Source: Vibrio sp. J1-1 (lineage in GTDB: Bacteria; Pseudomonadota; Gammaproteobacteria; Enterobacterales; Vibrionaceae). From it: a DNA stretch of 64,000 nt. Below are positions 57,667-64,000 of this stretch, in pieces (the first letter of the stretch is position 1; each line of letters begins with the position of its first letter). Both the position numbers and the translations under genes were made by a program. Below the pieces are notes generated by a model. It did no database searches and was not told the origin of the DNA. It saw only the letters and a list, made by a program, of their open reading frames with translations. The stretch covers positions 62,001-126,000 of the forward strand of contig NZ_JAKKCM010000006.1 of NCBI RefSeq assembly GCF_021728395.1. Reading direction: 5' to 3'.

Positions 57667-59774
57667 TAACTGTTTCCCCCACTCGCTTGTTTGATAGCAT
57701 TGACAACGACATCCTCAGTAAGAATGACGGGCAGCGGGATGCCTTGGGGTGCAGCAGGCCCATAGACTATGTTAAAAGGCACACCGTAACGTCCATACAG
57801 ACGTAGGAAATCCGTTACGGAACTCTCAGGATGAGTCCAGTCGCCCTTCAATGTCGCGATACTTGGACTTTGTAATAACGAATACACCGGTTCTTGCCAG
57901 ATCACCCCAATCTTGTTGGCTTTACAGGTGATACACCAATCTGCGGTGACATCCACAAATACGACTCTTCCATTTGCAACATGAGAATCAATCGCGGTGC
58001 TCGACAGTCTCTGCCATGCAAGGTCTTGTGGAAGTGGTGTTGCCCACTTACTGGCGGTCACACTACCAAGAAGCAACCCACCCGCAATCAAAAATACCGA
58101 GATGGAACCCGTTATCGCCAGCACTCTTGCACCGTAAACGGTTTTAACTCTCGCCATCATAAAAATAAACCCGATCAAGCCAACCAGAATGACCCAGAAC
58201 AGCGGTAAGTGATTAGCAATCAAGGTCAGTAACCAAATACTAGTTGCCAGCATCATCACACCAAAACCAACTTTAACCACATTCATCCACTTACCTGGCT
58301 TTGGCAATTTAAGCGCAATACTCGGAAACGCCGCGACCAGAATCCAGGGTAGCGCCATACCTATCGCCAACGCAGTAAAGACTGCAAACAGCGTTAACAC
58401 ATCAGCGCCGAGTGCAAAGGCTACAGCGGTCCCAAGGAATGGTGCAGAGCAAGGCGTCGCAAGTAAAGTCGCAAACATACCCTGAACATAGTGGCCAATA
58501 AGAGTGTTATTCCCTTTGGAAGCCAGCCAAGTATTCGTGCTTGATGAAAGACGGATTTGAAATAGCCCAAGCATATTGGCACCAAACAACCCAGTGACCA
58601 GCACCATCAGGCCAAGAAACCAAGCACTCTGGAACTGTACGCCCCACCCGATCGCATTGCCTGTCATTTTAAGCGCGGTGATAAAACCCGCCAGAATCCA
58701 GAACGACGTCAAAATACCGAATGAAGAAGCGATGAACTGCGCGCGAATCTGACGACGTTCGATCCCATGGGCAGAGACGATACTGCTCAGCTTCATTCCA
58801 AGCACTGGCAGAACACAAGGCATAATATTAAGAATCAAACCACCAAGCAGAGCGAAAACAAACACGCTGGTTAAAGACGTATTTGGCAACGAATCCACAA
58901 TCGCTGCTGCTTGCGCTTGGGTTACCTCTTCCGCCAATAAATTATCATCCTTTATCGAGACAAACAGCGGCTGGTTATTAAGGTCAACCTCTCCCAACCA
59001 AGTATTCACTTTATAGCTAGCCGTCAGAACATTGCCTTCTAGATAAGTCCCCTTTAACTTGAAACTGTAATCTCGCGTGGAGTCATCGACACCATCTACT
59101 AATACCTGTGGATGATTCCAACCTTGGGCATTTGTCAGTTGTATTTGCAGTGTCGATCGATTGGCATCCCAATCTGCCTGCGTGACTTCAATAAATGGCG
59201 AAGGTTGAGGGACATTACTCAGTGCTTGTGCATAACGAAACATCACGTCTTCATCAACCTGTAAATCTGCAGGCAAAAACGTCAGTTGAATCGGATAGTC
59301 CGTCAAAACACAAATCGTCGTACAGGAAGACAAAGTTAAAACCGCATCAATAATGACTGGCTTTGACATATCTTCGATGTGCAGCGTGATCGGAAATAAA
59401 GTATCGCCTTTGTAACCCTGCGTCTCTATGCCCAGCAGTTCGAACTTTTGTGGGTATGGCCAGAGCCAATCCACTTTGCTCAAATTTTGCGACGCTTTCC
59501 AATCAATCGAGGGGGCAACGCCACCTTCACCCGGTGAGCGCCAATAGGTTTTCCAATCTCCTGACAAATTTACATCCAAATAACCCGTGACCGTTTTGGC
59601 TTTAGCGTCTTGCAAGCCAGTCAGTACGAATCGCGTTTGTACAGGCGGATGTTGAGGATTGGTCATCCAGCCCGTATCGGGTGTCTGGGCGGAAAGTTGG
59701 AGAGAAAACAAACTTAACAACAGCGTCATGATGAGCATCGACACCGCGTGAGTCATTTTAGTCATATCGTTCAT
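57666..59774 (-). CDS. scsB: ScsB-like DsbD-family thiol-disulfide transporter
   Basis: The 702-residue protein moves electrons from cytoplasmic thioredoxin to the periplasm. It has a signal peptide, a periplasmic domain with CTTICVLTDY, a membrane domain of about eight helices with NIMPCVLPVLGMKL and LLATPCSAPFLGTA (the cysteines of DsbD-type transporters), and a C-terminal thioredoxin domain with ADWCITCKANKIG. This layout matches Salmonella ScsB rather than DsbD, whose gene is usually with cutA. ScsB in Salmonella and Proteus supports copper tolerance through ScsC, which is absent here. Confidence 0.88.
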   Translation of the reverse strand: MNDMTKMTHAVSMLIMTLLLSLFSLQLSAQTPDTGWMTNPQHPPVQTRFVLTGLQDAKAKTVTGYLDVNLSGDWKTYWRSPGEGGVAPSIDWKASQNLSKVDWLWPYPQKFELLGIETQGYKGDTLFPITLHIEDMSKPVIIDAVLTLSSCTTICVLTDYPIQLTFLPADLQVDEDVMFRYAQALSNVPQPSPFIEVTQADWDANRSTLQIQLTNAQGWNHPQVLVDGVDDSTRDYSFKLKGTYLEGNVLTASYKVNTWLGEVDLNNQPLFVSIKDDNLLAEEVTQAQAAAIVDSLPNTSLTSVFVFALLGGLILNIMPCVLPVLGMKLSSIVSAHGIERRQIRAQFIASSFGILTSFWILAGFITALKMTGNAIGWGVQFQSAWFLGLMVLVTGLFGANMLGLFQIRLSSSTNTWLASKGNNTLIGHYVQGMFATLLATPCSAPFLGTAVAFALGADVLTLFAVFTALAIGMALPWILVAAFPSIALKLPKPGKWMNVVKVGFGVMMLATSIWLLTLIANHLPLFWVILVGLIGFIFMMARVKTVYGARVLAITGSISVFLIAGGLLLGSVTASKWATPLPQDLAWQRLSSTAIDSHVANGRVVFVDVTADWCITCKANKIGVIWQEPVYSLLQSPSIATLKGDWTHPESSVTDFLRLYGRYGVPFNIVYGPAAPQGIPLPVILTEDVVVNAIKQASGGNS

Positions 59775-59836
59775 AGTGATTCCTGATTAAAAACAAGTGT
59801 AAAAGTTCACTGGCCACGTAAGCCAGAAACCACTTG

Positions 59837-60226
59837 TCATTCACGGAAAACACAAAACGTAAGATGAGCCCGATGTTTATACGGTATTGGTTCGGTCCAT
59901 TGCCTTAACTGCGCAAACGCACCAGGTCGACAAACAGCCACCAGCGCAATACCGACAAACAAAACGACAATGAACAACCCGCAATGATGTTTGGCAAACT
60001 GAATAAGCTTCTCAGATAACTCACACTTGTTGGTACTTTTGGCCTCAATATCATGAGATTTTTCTGCTGAGACGAATGAGCTCTCGGTCTGTTCTCCACT
60101 CATAGAGCACGATGATACAAAGCCGGAGTTTTGCATCAGGCACACGACAATAACCCAAGCAACTACAGCTAGGAGCCATTTCACCTGCTTTTGCGGTGCG
60201 CGATGTCGTGAACCCAATAAGATCAT
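59837..60226 (-). CDS. ScsA-like small membrane protein
   Basis: The 129-residue product has two hydrophobic segments (KWLLAVVAWVIVVCLMQ and GLFIVVLFVGIALVAVC) around a loop with NKCELSEKLIQFAKHHCG. Its placement just upstream of scsB and size agree with ScsA, but similarity is weak by eye. Start taken at ATG 60226; no good ribosome-binding site, and a GTG 14 codons later is possible. Confidence 0.6.
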   Translation of the reverse strand: MILLGSRHRAPQKQVKWLLAVVAWVIVVCLMQNSGFVSSCSMSGEQTESSFVSAEKSHDIEAKSTNKCELSEKLIQFAKHHCGLFIVVLFVGIALVAVCRPGAFAQLRQWTEPIPYKHRAHLTFCVFRE

Positions 60227-60350
60227 AAAAAGTAGAATGACAACAGAAACGCTGAAAATAATACGCGAGTCGAGCCAAAGCTCAAGTTAAACTGAGTCAT
60301 CTTCATCAGGCAACTAATCTGTCTCAACTTAGCCTGACGACTTTGCTAAC

Positions 60351-60378
60351 AAAAATGCCGCTATATTAAAGCGGCATT
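60351..60378 (-). terminator. Terminator after the rimK unit
   Basis: AATGCCGCT (60354-60362) pairs with AGCGGCATT (60370-60378). On the minus strand five T follow. It lies downstream of the small ORF at 60394, not directly after rimK. Confidence 0.85.
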
Positions 60379-60393
60379 GTTAAAGCTAGTAAC

Positions 60394-60537
60394 TCAGAAA
60401 TTATGCGATATCGAGTTGGCCTTAATAGATCGGGGAACCGATATAGCCTTTTCGTCACCAGCATAAAAGTGTTCACGCTGAGCTTCCATTTCCATTTGAG
60501 GGATTTTTAAGGACACCCATGCGTAGACTATATCCAT
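60394..60537 (-). CDS. Candidate 47-residue small protein downstream of rimK
   Basis: A frame starts at ATG 60537, 27 bases after the rimK stop, and runs 47 codons to TGA just before the terminator at 60378. The product begins MDIVYAWVSLKIPQMEMEAQ and is rich in charged residues. The upstream sequence ACGGAT is only a weak ribosome-binding site. Position between rimK and the terminator suggests it is expressed with rimK. Function unknown, and it may be a chance frame. Confidence 0.42.
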   Translation of the reverse strand: MDIVYAWVSLKIPQMEMEAQREHFYAGDEKAISVPRSIKANSISHNF

Positions 60538-60564
60538 TGTTGATCCGTCACGAGATAAACAAAA

Positions 60565-61470
60565 TTAACCTTTGCCTAACGTTCTCGTTCTGTAAGGTTT
60601 CGCGTTTTTTTCGATAAACTGAAAAATCATATCCGCGACATCTTTTTTTGTAGCTGTCTCGATGCCTTCAAGTCCAGGTGAAGAATTGACTTCCATCACA
60701 ACAGGCCCTCGTTCCGCTCTTAAAATGTCAACACCACACACCTTGAGTCCCATAACTTTAGCTGCAGCGACCGCAGTAGAACGTTCTTCTTTAGACAGTT
60801 TTACTAACGTCGCTGATCCGCCTCGGTGTAGATTTGATCGAAACTCGCCTTCTGCACCTTGTCGTTTCATTGCGGCGACAACTCTTTCACCGATAACAAA
60901 ACAGCGTATATCGGCACCACCCGCTTCTTTGATAAATTCTTGTATAAGGATATCTGCTTTCAACCCCATGAATGCCTCAACGATAGCCTCAGCAGATTTA
61001 GCGGTATCAGCTAACACAACGCCAATGCCTTGAGTCCCCTCTAAAAGTTTTATAACACATGGGGCACCACCAACGTTTCTGATTAAATCTTTAACATTGT
61101 CCGGTCGGTTAGCGAACCCTGTCCGCGGTAACCCTATACCTTTGCGAGAAAGTAGCTGCATAGAGCGCAATTTATCTCGTGAGCGGCTGATAGCGACAGA
61201 CTCATTGACACTAAAGCTGCCCATCATCTCAAACTGCCTGACAACAGATGTGCCGTAAAACGAAATACTCGCACCGATTCGAGGAATAATCGCGTCGTAA
61301 TGCGGTAACTGTTCACCTTTAAACCTCACCGCGGGTTTACTGCTGGTGATATCCATGTAGCAGTGCAATGTGTCTATGATGTCTACTTCGTGGCCGCGCG
61401 CTTCGCCCGCTTCCTTTAATCTACGCGTGGAGTAAAGGTTCTTATTCCTTGATAAAATGGCAATTTTCAC
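60565..61470 (-). CDS. rimK: Ribosomal protein S6--L-glutamate ligase RimK
   Basis: RimK adds glutamate residues to the C-terminus of ribosomal protein S6, and can make poly-glutamate. The 301-residue ATP-grasp protein has [57 protein letters not shown], and the metal-binding [15 protein letters not shown]. The length matches E. coli RimK (300). The usual neighbour, an ATP-dependent zinc protease, is not seen. Confidence 0.95.
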   Translation of the reverse strand: MKIAILSRNKNLYSTRRLKEAGEARGHEVDIIDTLHCYMDITSSKPAVRFKGEQLPHYDAIIPRIGASISFYGTSVVRQFEMMGSFSVNESVAISRSRDKLRSMQLLSRKGIGLPRTGFANRPDNVKDLIRNVGGAPCVIKLLEGTQGIGVVLADTAKSAEAIVEAFMGLKADILIQEFIKEAGGADIRCFVIGERVVAAMKRQGAEGEFRSNLHRGGSATLVKLSKEERSTAVAAAKVMGLKVCGVDILRAERGPVVMEVNSSPGLEGIETATKKDVADMIFQFIEKNAKPYRTRTLGKG

Positions 61471-62027
61471 TTTTACATCCTTCTTATTGTAGAAATTGAT
61501 GATTCTATGTCGATTCCAGTCAACCTATAATTAAACACCCTTTAAACTTTCCAAAACTAAGTATGTTCAGCATACCCGACGAACAAACTTAAAAGGTTAT
61601 ATTAAACAATAGTCCACCCAGAGAAGCATACAACATCGTTGAACTTTATGAGACTAAAGTATTCCCTCTATGCCACTGACTTAGCGAGAATTTATATTGT
61701 TGCAAATTAGTATGAAGCAATTGTGCCTGACTTCGACAACCTGCAACTAACCTTTCAGGCTTCTCACTTTACGTTAGCAAGTTATAAACCAGCAGAATAT
61801 AGGATTATGACACGCTTATATTAGAGGTTCTTTTAAAAGCTAAAAACGCGAAGAAAATAAAATTAACAGGCGGGAATAGTGCAAAGGTAAATGAGAAAAT
61901 AGCGCCTAGCTTGCCATTGTTCACTTTACTTTTTCCCAGGCGATAGCCAATAACTCGTTAACAAATAAAAACAGTCCGTTCCTAATAAAACTTAATACCG
62001 TCTGGGAGTTGAAAAGAGAGTTCTCGA
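61471..62027. other. Intergenic region between rimK and the HAD phosphatase gene
   Basis: The 557 bases contain the rimK promoter side. On the minus strand 61957-61805 reads RVIGYRLGKSKVNNGKLGAI then a hydrophobic stretch FSFTFALFPPVNFIFFAFLAF, without an ATG and after a TAA. It looks like a remnant or a non-standard small membrane protein. No terminator for it is evident. Confidence 0.35.
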
Positions 62028-62708
62028 TCATTGGGGGAAAGCTAAAAGAGTCGATTCTGAAACCAGGCTTGCATAGTTTTGTACAACACAATCTAAATTG
62101 ACATAACGTCCATCTGCGATAGAGAACTTACTTTGTTCACAATATGGAGAAACCAAGTAAGTCCTCATGTTCGCTCTCTTCGCAGCAGTCAAGCCAGTAA
62201 AACTGTCTTCAATCACTAAGCATTCAGTCGTAACGATTTGCAGCTTACGAGCCGCAGTTAAGTAAACATCTGGATGGGGTTTGCCATACTCTTCATCTTC
62301 GGCGCTGCAAACAACACTGAATTTTTCCCACAACTGTAGGCGATCGAAGACCGCTTTAATCACTACGTGGTTAGACGATGTAGCTAATGCAATCTTTAAC
62401 CCTTGGCTGGAAAAATAATCTAACGCTTCGTAAACGCCGATCATCGCCGCTCCATCAGTGGAAATACGCTGACACAGCTTAGTCAGAATCATGGTTTCCA
62501 AAGCTTGGACTGAAACGGACAAAGAATAAGCCTCACACCAAGTTCGCGCTATTTCATCGACACGCTTCCCCATCGTCATCTGTTCACAATCTTGACGGGT
62601 TATCCCAACACCGAAACTGGCGAGTGATTCGATCTGTGCCTCTTGCCACATTGGCTCAGAGTCTATGAGTACCCCATCCATATCAAAAATAACTGCTTTT
62701 ATATTCAT
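62028..62708 (-). CDS. HAD-superfamily sugar/hexitol phosphatase (HxpB/YniC-like)
   Basis: The 226-residue phosphatase has the nucleophile Asp9 and Asp11 in AVIFDMDGVLIDSEPMWQEA, the second motif LATSSNHVVIKAVF, Lys in GKPHPDVYL, and ECLVIEDSFTGLTAAKRAN. The cap region matches the YniC/HxpB and 2-deoxyglucose-6-phosphatase group acting on sugar and hexitol phosphates. It lies 59 bases downstream of a polyol-type transporter gene in the same direction, suggesting a shared catabolic role. Confidence 0.88.
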   Translation of the reverse strand: MNIKAVIFDMDGVLIDSEPMWQEAQIESLASFGVGITRQDCEQMTMGKRVDEIARTWCEAYSLSVSVQALETMILTKLCQRISTDGAAMIGVYEALDYFSSQGLKIALATSSNHVVIKAVFDRLQLWEKFSVVCSAEDEEYGKPHPDVYLTAARKLQIVTTECLVIEDSFTGLTAAKRANMRTYLVSPYCEQSKFSIADGRYVNLDCVVQNYASLVSESTLLAFPQ

Positions 62709-62767
62709 ACTTACCTCAAGACTAGAAAAGGTATGGCAACCAAAACCATTGCCATACCCTAAATTTG

Positions 62768-64000
62768 TTACACTACGGTCGCTTTATCTGCATCAACAAA
62801 TGTCGGTTCAAATCCTGGTTGCTCTACCTTAATTAAATAGGTGAAGAAAAAGGCCAGTACGTACAGCACTGTATAGGCAACGACCACACCTATTGTGCTG
62901 AAATACGGTAGCAAGACCACCGCAATGGCTGGCGCAAGGAAGTTAGACAATCCGGCCGACAAGTTATAAACCGAAATCGCCGCACCTTTGTGGTTTGGCT
63001 CTAGCGCAGGAAATACCGCCGCCATCGGAACAAAGGCCGCCACAAAGATCCCCAAAGCAATAGCCGGTATCAACGCCATATAAAAGTTATTACCGAAATG
63101 CTGAGGAATGTAATAGAACGCCAGACTAGAGAGTGCCATTCCTATACAGCCAAACCAGCGCACCACTTTCATCCAGCCCAGTTTTTCACCCATGATGCCC
63201 CAGAAAACGTTAGAGAAAATGGTGGTGAAGAAGAACACAGCCCACACCTGAAGCCAGTCGGATGTGGTAAAGCCGAGATCATCAACAAACATCATTGGCA
63301 TTATGACCGCAAAACCAAAAAGTGACAGAGTGTTAATGATGCGTACAAAACATGAATAGAGTACGTTTTTGTTGGTATAGAGCAACGTCACTGCACGGCT
63401 CAGTTCGGTTAGCTTCTGCTTTGTGGTCAGGTTATGCATGTGCGTCGGCGTTTTTACATTACGCAAAGCAATCATCGCGATTAGACCGCCCGCAGCACAA
63501 AATGCCAGCGATAACCATAAGGTACCAAACTCTCCAATCCAAGGAATGGTAAAGCTAGGGATGTAACTACCCGCAACACCGATACCGATCGAATACACGG
63601 TCCAGAACCAACCAAGTGCCGAGCTTACACCATCACTGCGAACGTTATGTACTATCACCACGATAAACGAATAGAGGAACAGTGGATAAGCAAGGCCACG
63701 AATACCGTAAAATAGCAAAATCAGCCCATAGTTTGACTGGCTTAATCCAAGCGTTAAGAACAGTACGTGGAAAATACACCAGAGCATAAAACCAATTTTC
63801 ATCGTTTTCTGTGGTGTAATGATTTCCGCTACGACACCGGATACCCAGGCGGCCAAGGCTGCAGCTAGCCCGTAGAGTGTGAACGCGAAAGACGACTGAG
63901 CCGGAGTAAAACCAAGCTCGGTAATGTAGTGCGACAGGAATGCCAGTTCAAAACCATCACCCGTCATAAAGATAGCGATAGCGATGTATCCCCATATCAG
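62768..64000 (-). CDS. MFS polyol permease-like transporter, partial (N-terminus outside window)
   Basis: At least 410 residues are present and the frame is open through the right edge: IWGYIAIAIF leads into MTGDGFELAFLSHYITE, so the ATG at 63967 is internal. The sequence has about eleven hydrophobic segments. GDGFE in the first helix and WFWTVYSIGIGVAGSYIPS match the RbtT/DalT/CsbX group of pentitol transporters. Substrate is inferred from family only. It is cotranscribed with the phosphatase. Confidence 0.82.
   Translation of the reverse strand: MIWGYIAIAIFMTGDGFELAFLSHYITELGFTPAQSSFAFTLYGLAAALAAWVSGVVAEIITPQKTMKIGFMLWCIFHVLFLTLGLSQSNYGLILLFYGIRGLAYPLFLYSFIVVIVHNVRSDGVSSALGWFWTVYSIGIGVAGSYIPSFTIPWIGEFGTLWLSLAFCAAGGLIAMIALRNVKTPTHMHNLTTKQKLTELSRAVTLLYTNKNVLYSCFVRIINTLSLFGFAVIMPMMFVDDLGFTTSDWLQVWAVFFFTTIFSNVFWGIMGEKLGWMKVVRWFGCIGMALSSLAFYYIPQHFGNNFYMALIPAIALGIFVAAFVPMAAVFPALEPNHKGAAISVYNLSAGLSNFLAPAIAVVLLPYFSTIGVVVAYTVLYVLAFFFTYLIKVEQPGFEPTFVDADKATVV

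Noticed and set aside
1-64000. CRISPR array, prophage, integron cassette or insertion sequence
   Set aside because: No regularly spaced repeats, transposase, integrase or phage structural genes were seen anywhere in the window.

Overview
This window is chromosomal DNA from a marine gammaproteobacterium, almost certainly a Vibrio and probably of the Harveyi group. The evidence is a LuxN-type hybrid quorum-sensing kinase, the three-gene norspermidine operon with its fused aminotransferase/decarboxylase, the AspS pilotin next to metE, and an unfused trpG with a fused trpC-F. No phage, integron, insertion sequence or CRISPR array is visible. Gene order is mostly conserved core synteny, with a few decayed or strain-variable spots.

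Layout: 1-8.2 kb holds gyrA (partial), ubiG, the aerobic ribonucleotide reductase operon nrdA-nrdB-yfaE with NrdR and DnaA sites, and a CinA-like gene. From 8.5 to 16.2 kb come a DUF3943 protein, a GcvR-like ACT protein and the norspermidine operon with a long structured leader. From 16.4 to 20.4 kb, all on the minus strand, are uvrY-uvrC, pgsA and a Cys-Gly-Leu-Gly tRNA cluster. From 20.9 to 28 kb are polB, a nucleotidyltransferase-like gene, efpL with a DNA-mimic gene, rluB, yciO and rnm. From 28 to 35.1 kb is the complete trp operon with TrpR operator, leader peptide and attenuator.

From 35.3 to 39.5 kb are a Crp/Fnr-type regulator, an acyl-CoA ligase and a dicarboxylate symporter, the last two divergent across a region with strong palindromes. 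At 39.6-42.4 kb luxN is preceded by only a short ORF where luxM is expected. From 42.5 to 49.4 kb are yciB, yciA, yciI, the T2SS pilotin gene aspS, divergent metE/metR with tandem MetJ boxes, a DUF4250 gene and a membrane protein gene. A decayed EAL-domain fragment lies at 49.6 kb.

From 49.9 to 64 kb are a YgiQ radical SAM gene, a two-component system whose kinase has an in-frame amber stop, a PLP enzyme, an isochorismatase-like hydrolase, an unknown secreted protein, an Scs-type thiol-redox cluster without scsC, rimK with a small downstream ORF, and a sugar/polyol phosphatase next to a truncated polyol-type MFS transporter.

The points most worth a second look are the apparent loss of luxM beside an intact luxN, the nonsense-split histidine kinase, the roughly 410-nt structured leader of the norspermidine operon, a 64-bp nested inverted repeat inside that operon, the AGCAAAC/GTTTGCT palindromes upstream of the acyl-CoA ligase, the EAL relic and the small ORF after rimK. 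I did not identify a clearly novel multi-gene system.
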